From NCBI GenBank assembly GCA_017163975.1, contig JAFFSR010000264.1, forward strand, positions 7,483,001 to 7,547,000: a DNA stretch of 64,000 nucleotides. The letters are read 5' to 3'. Within the stretch, counting starts at the first letter, position 1. Every line of letters begins with the position of its first letter. A program made the translations under genes and the position numbers. The notes under the pieces are model-generated. The model was not told the origin of the DNA. It ran no database searches and worked only from the letters and a program-made list of their open reading frames with translations. The stretch is from Anastatus disparis. Taxonomy: Eukaryota; Arthropoda; Insecta; Hymenoptera; Eupelmidae. Positions 20,380-32,408 of this stretch are shown here, in pieces.

Positions 20380-20821
20380 ATATGTACACTTGGCGGAAAG
20401 GATATTTTTCCGAATGTTGACCTTAAATGGCAACATCGCATATTTTACCACAGGCATAAGACAATTCTAGAGCAAATTTCGCATCATCGTTACTTATTAC
20501 TTAATGACATAGTTTTAGTGAACAAACAATATTACTTTCTTTTTTCATGATCCGAATTATAATTTTATTAAATAGAATTTTTATTTCTTAGTTCAATAAT
20601 CATATTAGAATCTAATATTGTGAATTTAAATTATATAAGCAATAAAATTTAAGATGTTATCATTTGAATTTTGCATGAATAACCTATAAGAAAAAACAAA
20701 ATAATCATGATGCATAAACTCAATGCATAATCGAAGTTTTCTTACGTCTGTGGTAAAATATGTAGCGCTGTCATTTGAGGTACACATTCGGAAAAATATC
20801 CTTTCCACCAAGTGTACATGT
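20380..20821. mobile_element. Foldback MITE, about 440 bp
   Basis: ATGTACACTTGGCGGAAAGG at the left end pairs with the right end ending CCTTTCCACCAAGTGTACAT. The arms continue about 120 bp (GGATATTTTTCCGAATGT, ATTTTACCACAG), and the centre (20510-20700) is unpaired. No coding content. No target duplication is evident. Confidence 0.8.
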
Positions 20822-20934
20822 GTTCGTATTCGTATGAATTGTCATCTATGTAAAAATTGTTAAGAATTGAATGAATCAATAATCTCATATTATATTAAAG
20901 TGAAACCACTTTTTTCTCCGTTTCTCCGGTTCTC

Positions 20935-21575
20935 CGCATTTTTTAAATGTGTTTTTCTTGGGTCTTATATTTTCTTGGGCCTTATATTTTCTTGGGCATT
21001 ATAATTTTCTTGGGCCTTGTAATTTTTTGAACTCAATATTTTTTTGGGCCCAATATTTTTTCGGTCTCTATATTTTTTGGGCCTTATTTTTTTAGGCCTT
21101 ATATTTTATTAAGCCTTAAATTTTCTTGGGCCTTATAATTTTTTGGACTCAATATTTTTTAGGCCCAATATTTTTTGGGCCATATATTTTATTGAGCCTA
21201 ATACGTTCTTGGGCTTATAATTTTTTGGACTCAATATTTTTTTGGCCCCAATATTTTTTCGGTCTCTATATTTTTTGGGCCTTATATTTTATTGAGCCTT
21301 ATACTTTCTTGAGCCTTATAATTTTTTGGACTTAATATTTTTTTGGGCCCAATATTTTTTCGCTCTCTATATTTTTTGGGCCTTATATTTTCTTGGGCCT
21401 TAATTTTTTTTGGGCCTTATATTTTATTGAACCTAATACTTTCTTGGGCCTTATATTTTTTTGGGCCTTCTAATTTTTTGGGCTTGATATTTTTTTGGGC
21501 CCAATATTTTTTCGGTTTCTATATTTTTTGGGCCTTATATTTTCTTGGGCTTTATATTTTTTGGTCAATATATTT
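20935..21575. repeat. TTGGGCCTTATATTTT tandem array
   Basis: More than 25 irregular units of about 20 bp built from TTTTTTGGGCCTTATATTTT and variants with GGGCCCAATATT. The frames seen through it (Trp/Phe/Leu-rich) are artefacts of the repeat. It lies in the 3' tail of Helitron H3. Confidence 0.85.
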
Positions 21576-21734
21576 TTTTTAACGTAGCGCTTCCAAGCCT
21601 GTATACGTTTACATTGGATTCTTCAGTGGAGCGTATTTTTATAATGTTCTATACAGGCTCCGCTCCAGACGCTATAATATTTTTTTTTATTTTAAATGCA
21701 ATGTTTTAACGTCTCATTCTTACACGAGACATTG

Positions 21735-22175
21735 CAAATCTAATAGTGCATCTCCATATGCAGCTGACTTAACAGCATATCCTCATATGCAGCTGATTTA
21801 ACAGCGCATCCCAATGTGCAGCTGTTTAAACAGCGCATCCCAATATGCAGCCGATTCAACAGCGCATCCCAATATGCAGCCGATTCAACAGCGCATCCCA
21901 ATATGCTGCCGATTCAACAGCGCATCCCAATATGCAGCCGATTCAACAGCGCGTCCCAATATGCAGCCGATTCAACAGCGCATCCCAATATACAGCCGAT
22001 TCAACAGCGCATCCCCATATGCAGCTGATTCTACAGCGCATCCCTATTTGCAGCCGATTCAACAGCGCATTTCCTAATGTAGTCGATTTAATAGCGTATC
22101 CTTGTATGCAGCCGATTTAATAGCACGTTTCCTTATGCAGCCGATTTAACAGCGCGACCTTTATACAGCTGATTC
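21735..22175. repeat. 29-bp minisatellite (GCAGCCGATTCAACAGCGCA)
   Basis: About 15 units of CATCCCAATATGCAGCCGAT plus TCAACAGCG with very regular 29-bp spacing in the middle and degenerate outer units. It is a relative of 7200-7372. Three frames stay open only because 29 bp shifts phase without making stops. No gene. Confidence 0.92.
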
Positions 22176-22309
22176 AACATCATATTAAACTATTTTGAAA
22201 GTGTCAGTTAATATTTATTTTCATTAAATATCATATATTTTATTGAATTTCGAGTTCAACTATTAACACAATCTAAAACATAAATATAAAATACATATTG
22301 ACATATTCT

Positions 22310-23536
22310 TTATAATATCTCTTTATGAACAATGTTTTTTGTATATATTGTGTTCTGATCATTTTTATTTTCTCCGTTGACAATAGCGCAGTAACCTAAA
22401 AATAATTTTGAATTGTTTTTAAATTTCGTCCTTGAAAGAGCAACATATAATTGCTCATGACTGAAAACTGGTGACGGCAAATAAACACCAACTTTTTCAT
22501 AAGATTGTCGTTGTGATTTATTAATAGTCATTGCGAATCCTAATCTAATAGGAAACTGTTTTCATAGCATATTGAATGGAATTTCTTCCGTAAATGGAGA
22601 TGAATTTATTCTTCGAATGAAAACTAATTTACCTTTGTTTTGACCAGTTGCTAATTCCACTTGAATGGAATATTTAAGCATTTTTTTTACTATCAAATTT
22701 GTTCCATTACAAAGTCCCTTATTGACATTTAAATTTCTTAAAAGTATAATGATAGCCCCTACTTTTAAATGTAATTTATGTGGTGGAAGTCTATTAGGAG
22801 TTAACTTATTTAAAAATTCTGTAGGTAACATAATATCTAAATTTTCTTTGTTATCATCTTCAGCAGTATCAATACTCAAATATTCAACATGGTTTCCTTC
22901 TATTAAATTCAAAACATTATTATTGATTTCAGTAACATCATTATTTTTAGGAGCCAAAATAACTTTTTCCGTTATATTCGTATTGTCTATTTTTATTGTT
23001 TTCCCGAATATTTCTTCGACAAGATTTTCTTTAATGATAAAATTATCTGGTATAGCACTTACTTCATTATCATCTTCAAAAACATCGCGGCGTTTTCCTT
23101 CTCCGATGTCTAATAACCATTGTTTAAAATTATTATCATTATCCGAAACTAGCAGATTTTTATTTAACTTCATTTGCTTAAAATTTTGCCATAATAAACT
23201 AAATTTAACTTAATTTTCAATAATGTTCATACGGCTACCATGTCGTACAATTGGTAATGTTTGCCTGAAATCTCCTGATATAATTACAGTTTTACCACCG
23301 AAGGGTTGGTTAACATTGCATAAATCTTAAAAAAGACGATCAACCGCTTCAAAAGCAAATTCTGAAGTCATGGATATTTCATCCCAAATAATTATTTGTG
23401 TTTCCTTTAATTGTTTGCCTTCTGCAGAATTAGGCTTAACATTACAAGTTGTACAATCTGTTATATTTAACGGTAGTTTAAATGTTGCATACATGGTTTT
23501 TCCATCGACTAATGAATTCGCTGCTATACCTGTCAA
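22310..23536 (-). pseudogene. Helitron H3 helicase, Walker B to C-terminus
   Basis: Continuation of the H3 protein. It contains MTGIAANSLVDGKTMYATFKL, Walker B (IIIWDEISM, near 23380), a stop just after VDRLF (23327), then the central segment at 22562-23173 (IILAPKNNDVTEINNNVLNL-type fold, LPPHKLHLKVGAIIILLRN) and the C-terminal motifs TINKSQRQS and LYVALSRT (22310-22531). Pif1-like helicases normally have a GQ dipeptide at the KSQGQ position; Arg replaces Gly here. Breaks are in-frame stops and small shifts at 23220-23330 and 22540-22562. Similarity to H1, H2 and H4 is clear. Confidence 0.87.
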
Positions 23537-23548
23537 AGCTACAAATAA

Positions 23549-24240
23549 TTAATGTATGGTATGATATTTAAAATAAGCCATTAAAACGTTAAGTAAATAA
23601 CTTTTTCCACTTCCACCCGGTCCATCTATGAAAATATATTTTTCTTTACTTTGGTTGTTTAAACTTTTTAGTGTAGAGTCGAATATTTGCCTTTGTTTAT
23701 TATTTGAAGAATTTATTTTTATTTCTAATTCATTAAGAATATAGTTATTATGATTTAAAATTGTTTCATTATTATCTTCTTCTATAAATGTACTTATGTT
23801 AGGTAAATTAAAATCGTTTAATGAAAATCCATTGACTTGTAAATTATTTTTAATAACATTCAATGCAAGATTTTCACCTACATTTTTTTCGTATTTAGGG
23901 TGGTAAAATTTATCTTTATGTTTTTCATATAAATCTCGTGCACTTATAGGATTATGAAAAACGCAAATAAAAGCAAATAATTCACAAAGAGCATAAGGGA
24001 ATTCTGTTGAAGATGCTTCTTCCAAGCATCTATCCCATTCTTTATCTTCATTAATTAATTGTTTCGCCTAAGCTGCCTCATAAAACGAATTGTACATCAC
24101 ATCATCAACAGTACGCAGAGCTTCAAAAGACGTGGCTTCTTTAACATGTAATAGTAATAACCTAATAAAATAACGTTCTCTATCTTTCGGACTTACTAAG
24201 TACATTCTACTGAGTATTGGTTTTTCTTTTTCTTTTTCTT
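23549..24240 (-). pseudogene. Helitron H3 Rep-helicase linker and P-loop
   Basis: Carries an intact Walker A (IFIDGPGGSGKSYLLNVL, near 23600) and the upstream linker (FPYALCELFAFICVFHNP). The frame is open over 23549-24025; further upstream the linker (LVSPKDRERYFIRLL, ASTFEALRTVDDV-like) reads through stops at 24026-24240. It joins the Rep part at 24265. A stop near 23546 and a register change separate it from the Walker B segment. Confidence 0.85.
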
Positions 24241-24264
24241 TTATTCCACTTTTTCAGTTTTTCA

Positions 24265-25254
24265 TCAAATATACAAATTCGGTATTTCTGAATATAAGTA
24301 ATTTCGTGCTTCGAAATCTTCTCTATTCAATTCAAAATATGCTGTTAATGTTGTTCCAACATTTTTTTGCATGATTATTTCTTCTTTTCCTTCTTTAAAA
24401 AATACGTTTTGTTGATTCTCTTCATGAACGCTTAGACGTTTTATAGTATGTGAAATAACATGTAAAGGATATTCTAATAATCTGTGCATTGCTTCAGGTG
24501 GACATAAATATCGTGTATAAATGAATTGTTTGATTTCGTCATATTCATATTTAACATTTTCACTATTGTCATTTTCAAAAGTGTCTTTATTTTCTGATCT
24601 AAAATCAACATTTACTTGATGTATTTTAATGTATGCACAATCATGACCTTCATAACAGTATTTGAATAAATATTTAATGCATTGTACAGTAGAACAAACT
24701 TCGACGTTTATGTGTGCATTAAATTTCAATAATAAGTAAGGATTATAAGGAACAACGAATCTATTATCTGGAATTCTTTCTGTAAATTTATTTTTAGAAA
24801 TAATTTCGACGCCATCATTTTTGCGTTTGTATAGTGGATACCCATTTAATTTAAATGTTGTTGTATTATTAAATTTTTTTGGAAAATTTTTCGTACATTG
24901 TTTCGTATTTTCATCCATACGCGGACAATTTATATTTTGCATACCACAGGGACCGTGTATCATAAATTGTTTAACAATACTATATAATTTTGGATAAATA
25001 TCTCTATTTGGGATTTCTGCACTTATTATTTTATCAACTTTTTCGGGAATGTCAAATTTATCATTTTTATCTAAGAATAACAACATATGCCTATGTGGTA
25101 ATCCTCGTTTTTGAAATTCAATTACATAACTGTATGCAATACATTTTCCTAATATTCCCTTTTTTATTACTGAATTTTTGAATTCTTCTACTTTTTGATA
25201 AAATACTTTTGTTATAATATCTGGTCTATCTATTGCATTTTCATAAATTTCCAA
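24265..25254 (-). CDS. Helitron H3 Rep endonuclease core (HUH), 329 open codons
   Basis: Longest intact piece of a Helitron here. Rolling-circle Rep endonuclease with the two-histidine HUH motif GLPHRHMLLFLD (near residue 53-64), a cysteine-bearing segment IHGPCGMQNINCPRM (near 98), VPYNPYLLLKFNAHINVEVC (near 170) and the Tyr motif YLFKYCYEGHD (near 195), where Helitron Reps carry their catalytic tyrosines. These residues are all present, unlike in H2. The frame begins inside the conserved CNPHW region because of a deletion at its N-terminal side, so the first Rep motif is lost. Nicking activity is therefore doubtful. Confidence 0.85.
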   Translation of the reverse strand: MEIYENAIDRPDIITKVFYQKVEEFKNSVIKKGILGKCIAYSYVIEFQKRGLPHRHMLLFLDKNDKFDIPEKVDKIISAEIPNRDIYPKLYSIVKQFMIHGPCGMQNINCPRMDENTKQCTKNFPKKFNNTTTFKLNGYPLYKRKNDGVEIISKNKFTERIPDNRFVVPYNPYLLLKFNAHINVEVCSTVQCIKYLFKYCYEGHDCAYIKIHQVNVDFRSENKDTFENDNSENVKYEYDEIKQFIYTRYLCPPEAMHRLLEYPLHVISHTIKRLSVHEENQQNVFFKEGKEEIIMQKNVGTTLTAYFELNREDFEARNYLYSEIPNLYI

Positions 25255-25991
25255 GTTTTCAGTTATTTCTTTCCAATGTGGGTTACATCAACAATGAACT
25301 GTTGAGATAGTTTTCCTAAATTAAGAAATGGATTAAATTCATTTCTAACACTAAATCTATAATTATAAAATTGCAAATTTTTAATATTAGATTTTCCAAA
25401 TTTATTTTTCATATTTGACATCCATCCGAAACCACTATTAGGATGAATAAGCGAATATGTCATAGGATCTGTGTGTTTGCTAATTGTTATTATACTAATT
25501 GGTTTATCAGACTTAGGGTAAATGACAATATCACGTTCAATAGGAGGCATATCGTCTTCTCCAACGTATACTATTGCTACTTCATTACAGGTAGGTAGAT
25601 TATATCTATTTTTATCAAAATTATTATTGCGGACAATAGGCATAGTAACAGTTTTCAGAAGACAATTGATTTTTGCACATCGTTGTAGTTCTTCTTCTCC
25701 TGCTTCATGTATCATTTTATAAGCTTTAGCATGAGGGTTAATATCTCTTATTGAGTTATCTAAATGTTTTAATAATGTTAAATTTGTATTAAACTTATGT
25801 CGTTCAATCGTTGCTATTTCATTATCTAAAATATATAATTGTCCATATTTACGTGCTTCATCTTTATTAGGATGTAACGCATATACATTATGGTAAATTT
25901 GTCCACATATTCTAATAACTTGTGGTCCTTTACTCGGCAATGTATCAAAATTGGCATCAAAACTTGCGAATGCTAAAGCATTATTGTACAA
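25255..25991 (-). pseudogene. Helitron H3 N-terminal Helitron-like domain
   Basis: Open for 242 codons (25263-25991): YNNALAFASFDANFDTLPSK, ICGQIYHNVYALHPNKDEAR, MTYSLIHPNSGFGW and LQFYNYRFSVRNEFNPFLNL. This is the conserved domain preceding Rep in animal Helitron proteins. It ends QFIVDVTHIGKK because an internal deletion fuses it out of frame with the CNPHW part of Rep at 25285-25300. By comparison with H2, more than 100 codons are missing here. Confidence 0.85.
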
Positions 25992-26039
25992 CCTAACATT
26001 TCGTCAAAAATCAATACTTTCTTCCGTAAATTCAGCTGC

Positions 26040-26763
26040 TCAAAACATTAATCGTTCTGGGTAAGGTGGATTTTCTAACAATTCTACTTCACCTTTATGA
26101 CAACAATTGGAGAAATCGTTACTTTTAGTATATTGAAAAGCAAAATGTTGCGCATCACAATAAACACATGTATTCGTCATGGAACCAATGTAATTTTCAG
26201 ATATGAGATTTTCATCGAAATATATATTTGCCATACAACCAATCAGTTTCAAATTAATTTTTTCAGTTAATATTTTTTCATTTAATTTCTTTAATTTTTT
26301 TTTCTACTTTGCCCTTTATTGTTTTATCAATAACTTCATTTAATACAATATTATGATTGTTATTATGATTATTATTATTCTAATTTTCATTATAATTATT
26401 ATCTTCAATTTTTAATCGTTTACACTTAATATTTTCTTATTTTTCTTCATATTTTTTTGGTTGTTTTTCTTTAACTTTTATATAAGCTTCTTTCTTACGT
26501 AAAGCCTCATTCGCACGTATTTGTTCCAATTTATCAGTACTCATTGTTTCCTTGAATTGCCATTTTGTTATCTTAGTATTTTCTAATTTCTGTTTATATT
26601 TATTTGGTTGTCCTTTTTCATTTTCATATAAGCTTTTTTCTTACGTAAAGTTTCTTGAACACGTCTTAGTTCTAATTTATCATTACTTTTTTGTTTCTCG
26701 CATTTCCATAATAATGTCTTTTTCTGAAATTTTTTTATATTGATGTGATTCTTCTGTTACCAT
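26040..26763 (-). pseudogene. Helitron H3 zinc-finger start region
   Basis: ATG at 26761-26763 opens a Lys/Glu-rich N-terminus (MVTEESHQYKKISEKD) that is soon broken by stops. It continues to a CVYCDAQHF...NCCHKGEVEL segment (26040-26252), a Cys/His cluster typical of the start of Helitron proteins, then to LLENPPYPERLM. Two TGA stops (near 26040 and 26008) separate it from the next domain. Confidence 0.7.
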
Positions 26764-27169
26764 TTTCCTATTAACGGGATGTCGGAGCTGCATCACTTGA
26801 GTTTTGCTTTTTTTATTATATCAGTATCTTTTTAAATTAATAAATCAAACAAATATAATGACTTGTCCGTACTAAAGCTATATTAATACAATAATTTTTG
26901 TCAAAATAAAAAATCATTTGGACTTGTTATTTTTTTATGAGCCTGGATTGGAAATTAGATATCAAACTTGATAGACCTAACTTTAAAATACGATACATTG
27001 AAAGTTTCTTTTATAATTTTATATGTCTAATATTTTGGTGGATTTCTTGAGTTGTCCGCACTGGAGTACAATCTTACAAATTTTTACTTTGTAGCAAAAA
27101 AACTTGATTAAACGCATCGTTTATTCATAAGTTAGGATTGGAAATATTATTAGAAGGCGGGCAGCTTCG
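26764..27169. other. No gene recognised
   Basis: AT-rich sequence upstream of H3. The H3 5' terminus is not identified. Confidence 0.35.
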
Positions 27170-27598
27170 TCAAGCTCTTAAGTTCTGTTACAAATAAAGT
27201 TTCTTTTTCATCTATTTCGTTCGATTATTTTTTCCTCATTTAATTTAATCTCAACTGTCCCAATTTCACGATCGTTATAATTTAAGTGGATGTCATCGAT
27301 TCCCATTATATCATTATCTGGTTTTTAAAAATTTCTATCTGAAATGTCATTGTCAATTTCCATCAAAATTGTTTCATGATTCAAATTCTTTTGTTTACGA
27401 AACATTTCCATGATCTTTTTTTGCTCTGGCAATAAATGTATTAGTGAGTTTTTTTTATAATATTTCAAGCTCGGCGAAATCTAAATTAAATGGTATTTGA
27501 TTAAGACCTTGCTCATGACAAAAACTCCTTTTTATCATATCCGGTGGATTATCGTAATTAATTTTTGCATTATTATAATTTTGTAAAACTGGAAACAT
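27170..27598 (-). pseudogene. Unrecognised small gene upstream of H3, one frameshift
   Basis: From an ATG at 27598 the minus strand reads MFPVLQNYNNAKINYDNPPD, CHEQGLNQIPFNLDFAELEI and then, after a one-base shift in an A-run near 27455, NSLIHLLPEQKKIMEMFRKQ and an acidic Asp/Asn-rich tail, with a TAA near 27330. Codon composition is coding-like. I do not recognise the family. Its position and strand suggest a first exon or accessory frame of Helitron H3; it could also be an unrelated fragment. Confidence 0.4.
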
Positions 27599-27659
27599 TT
27601 TTATTTTTTGCGTTTTAAAAATTCTTCATAAACGTAATCGCATTTGAGAAACATTATAT

Positions 27660-28014
27660 CGTAAGAGAACATTTTTCGCTTTACGATAATATTTTGTATA
27701 TTTTTATGGCTTAAACTATTTCAAATTATTCTTTATATACATGACTAGAGGAAACGACTATATTTTTACCATATAAATGAGTAAATAAATTATTATAAGC
27801 ATTTATTACAAATATCAAACTGACTTGACATATACCGCATGCAAAAAACTGTCCTGTCGATTGTTAGGTGGCATTTTTCGCTTTATAACAATATATTGTA
27901 TATTTTTGTGGCTTTAACTATTTTAAATTATTCTTTATAAACATGACTAGAGGAAATGACTATATTTTTACCTTATTAATAAAAGATTAAATTATTATAA
28001 CCATTTATTACAAG
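27660..28014. repeat. Tandem duplication, about 203-bp period
   Basis: AACATTTTTCGCTTTACGAT...ATGACTAGAGGAAACGACTA (27670-27835) is repeated as GGCATTTTTCGCTTTATAAC...ATGACTAGAGGAAATGACTA (27874-28014). Noncoding. The second copy runs into the palindrome at 28021. Confidence 0.85.
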
Positions 28015-28020
28015 CACCGA

Positions 28021-28703
28021 ACTAACAAGGAGAGTACCCGACCTTCGGGAAACGGATTTGGCTGAAACTGCAGGATATGATTTTTTGATGGAAAAAAATG
28101 AACCCGTGTTTTTTCTTTTCTTTGAATAGGCCCCATAGACGGAGATATAGGCATTTTTTCGAAAATATAATGAAAAGGAGCTTTTATAAGATCTTGAATA
28201 ACCAAACAACTAAGACTCTTACAAAAAAATGTATAAAAAATAAAATAAAGTACAGATTAGATTCTTCAATTTAAGCTTTGTTGTATTGAAAAAGCTTGTG
28301 TGGTTCAAAAGTTGTGTCTAATAGAAAATTACTACATATTTGTTAATATTTTAGCGTGTAACATATAATCAATTTTTTACGCTATTTCATTAGCATATTT
28401 TATTCACCTGTAACTTTTCAACCACACAAGCTTTTTTAATGCAACGAAGCTTGAATTAAAGAATTCAATCTGTACTTAATTTTATTTTTTGTACATTTTT
28501 TTATAAGAGTCTTAGTTGTTTGGTTATTCAAGATCTTATAAAAGCTCCTTTTCATTATATTTTCGAAAAAATGCCTATATCTCCGTCTATGGTGCCTATT
28601 CAAAGAAAAGAAAAAACACAGGTTTATTTTTTTCATCAAAAAATCATATCCCCCAGTTTCAGCCAAATTCGTTTCCCGAAGGTCGGGTACTCTCCTTGTA
28701 AGT
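28021..28703. mobile_element. 683-bp palindromic element with CACCGA flanks
   Basis: The arms of about 285 bp are nearly identical and inverted (ACTAACAAGGAGAGTACCCG at the left, its complement at the right), around an unpaired middle of about 110 bp at 28310-28420. CACCGA occurs immediately outside both ends (28015-28020 and 28704-28709), a candidate target duplication. Frames within the arms (FGYSRSYKSS in both) simply mirror each other and are not genes. Confidence 0.85.
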
Positions 28704-28742
28704 CACCGATTTGGTTCTGACCGCCTCTTAAACAACATGGAC

Positions 28743-29192
28743 CTAAATTATAAAGTATACTGCAACAGCAAAAACCATTGCAAAAACGCTACAATCATAA
28801 TTATTCGTTTGTGATTGTACTGTTTCGAATACTGTGCTTGGTTCTGATTTGTTTGGAAATAATCTGTTTATATAAATCTTATACTCATCTTGTAAATATA
28901 TAAGATTCAAACTGTCATATATATGAATTACCTTATTATTATAATACACACGAATCCGGTGACTCTTTTCTAAATTTCCGGTGAATAATAACTGTATAAA
29001 TTCTCCATCAATCAGTACTGAATTAACATATTGTGATCTCTGAGTTAGTGAAGTTAATTGCATGTCGAATGAGGTGCACTGGTTTAAAATGTTATTAAAT
29101 TCTAATATATGAATATCAGTTAACATGAAAGCAATTCCACTATACAATCCCTGTCTTTTAACAATCAATTTATCTTCCTCAGTCAAAACCAT
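28743..29192 (-). pseudogene. C48/Ulp1-like cysteine protease fragment (149 codons)
   Basis: Open frame with the C48 layout: ILNQCTSFDMQLTSLTQRSQ, LEKSHRIRVYYNNKVIHIYD (His, then an Asp in YDSLN), and VQSQTNNYDCSVFAMVFAVA with the catalytic-type Gln and Cys. The Trp usually following the His is Arg-Ile here. It ends at 28743, next to the palindrome at 28021-28703, and lacks the usual C-terminal helix. Such proteases travel with several animal transposons, so this is probably a transposon gene truncated by the palindrome region. SUMO-protease activity is not implied. Confidence 0.65.
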
Positions 29193-29437
29193 TATTGAAA
29201 ATGAAAATTCTCTTCAGAATTTTCACTCATTTTTAATGAACTTTTTCCAAAGATATTCACAAAAGTATTGCTTTTATATTAACTGATTTAATTTACTGCC
29301 TTTTTACTTTAAAAGCTGAAAAATTAAAGAAATTATGAAAAATGCTATCAATTAATTGTTATATGATAAATAAATAATAATGAAATTTGTAAAAATAATA
29401 TAATGATAAAAAATGATTATTTTCGGCAATTATTTAT

Positions 29438-30776
<1,339 letters not shown>

Positions 30777-30842
<66 letters not shown>
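30777..30842. repeat. (TA)n microsatellite
   Basis: Thirty or so TA units separating two unrelated palindromic elements. A natural target for both. Confidence 0.92.
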
Positions 30843-30844
<2 letters not shown>

Positions 30845-31828
30845 GATATTTTACACCAATTGGAAGAGCAAAAAAATAAAAATCGCTGAAACTCTGAGAA
30901 TATATTCTGTCTGTTACTCAAAATGTGTAAAAAAATATTCAAGGATTTAGATTTGAAGGATCAAGAGCCATAGATCCTTGAAATTTGGAAATTTTCAAAA
31001 TTTTTGGAAAAGTACCAACTTTATGATTTTTTTTCTGAAAATCTTGATGTTTTAGAGAGAAATTCGTGAGAATTCTTCTTGTTCTAGATAAAGAGGAGAG
31101 TTAGCATTATTTTTTACAGAGCTAAATCTTGAAGTTTTCTATTGGTTTTCACATGTATTACATGGTAATTGAAATTACTCATTGTCTGCTACTTCAGAAA
31201 TTGCTTTTCGAGGGCTTATTTTCTTATATTTTTTATCAACTTGAAAATAAATTTTTGACTGTGTAAGAAAGAGCCACCAATAAGGAGTTATAACAGTTTA
31301 AAATATATATTTTCATGTCTAATTTATTTTCAATACGAAAAATTAATCATACATGATAATATATATTTTAAAATGTTTTAACTCCTTATTGATGGCTCTG
31401 ACTTACATGATCAAAAATTTATTTTAAAGTTCACGTAAAATAGAGGGAAATAAGCCCGCGAAAAAAAATTTCTGAAGTAGGGAGCAATGAGTAATTTCAA
31501 TTACCATGCAATACATATAAAAACCAATAGAAAACTTCAAAATTCAGGTCTGTAAAGAATCATGCTAACTCTAGTTTCGATTAACAACAAGAAGTATTCT
31601 CATGAATTTCTCTCTAAAATATTAGGATTTTTAGGGAAAAAAATGATCAAGTTGGGACTTTTCCAAAAATTTTGAAAAATTTCCAAATTTCAAGAATCTA
31701 TGGCTCTTGATCCTCCCAATCTAAATCCTTGAAAATTTTTTTACACATTTTAAGTAACAGGCAGTATATATTCCCAGAGTTTCAGAGATTTTTATTTTTC
31801 TGCTCTTCCAGTTGGTTTGAAATGTTCC
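30843..31828. mobile_element. 1.0-kb palindromic element
   Basis: Left end GGGATATTTTACACCAATTG, right end its near complement (CAGTTGGTTTGAAATGTTCC). The arms of about 480 bp pair along their length: AATCCTTGAAAATTTTTTTA, GATCAAGAGCCATAGAT, GAGTAATTTCAATTACCATG. The centre is near 31340. It is unrelated to the neighbour at 29541 in terminal sequence. Noncoding, TA on both sides. Confidence 0.9.
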
Positions 31829-32408
31829 ATATATATATTTATTCATTAAAAAAAGTTTGTTGTAAAAAGAACTAAAATCAAAATTAATTTGAATTATTTT
31901 TAATAATTGTGTTTTCCAATTTATTTACAGTTATTTATGGTTATTTGCAGTATCTACATTTAAATAATGTATAAATGATAATAAACAACCCACAAAGAGA
32001 GAGATAGTGGCATGTTGGGGCGCGATAAGGGGGGGTAGAGGGGGAGAGGGGTGGTGCCCCCCATTTAAAAGAATTAATATGTAAATAAAAAAAATACAAT
32101 TCATAAAAATATTATTTCTTTGCATTGCCAACAACTTTAATGAAGAAGCTATCACACGACTGACTCGTACATAGATACTTGTACACGTTCTTGCGTGTTT
32201 CGATACAGTATAAGTAAATAAGTAATTAAGTAAAAAATATAAGATTTTGACAGAAATTTTGAATAAATAATGAAATAATTAAATATTTTCTTGTTTTTCT
32301 CGATACAATATTAACTAATGTTGTTAAAATATAGTAAAATTTTACAAATGTTCTGATCATTAAAAGATTAAAATTGTTTTATACTAAGATTTTACAAATC
32401 ACCTGATG
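31829..32408. other. No gene recognised
   Basis: AT-rich apart from a C-rich minus-strand patch at 32025-32065. The short frame there has no recognisable features. Confidence 0.4.

Noticed and set aside
21126..21582. Trp/Phe/Leu-rich frames that look membrane-like
   Set aside because: Translation of the TTGGGCCTTATATTTT array; no start context or conserved features.
21814..22120. Three overlapping open frames with PIQQRIPICSRFNSAS-type repeats
   Set aside because: All follow from a 29-bp minisatellite unit that happens to lack stops in several registers; no protein signal.
21735..22175. Regular 29-bp array considered as a CRISPR
   Set aside because: Units are contiguous with no unique spacers, there are no cas genes, and the context is a eukaryotic Helitron.
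27976..28720. Two frames with the same FGYSRSYKSSFSLYFRKNAY sequence, suggesting a duplicated gene
   Set aside because: They are the two arms of one palindrome read in opposite directions.
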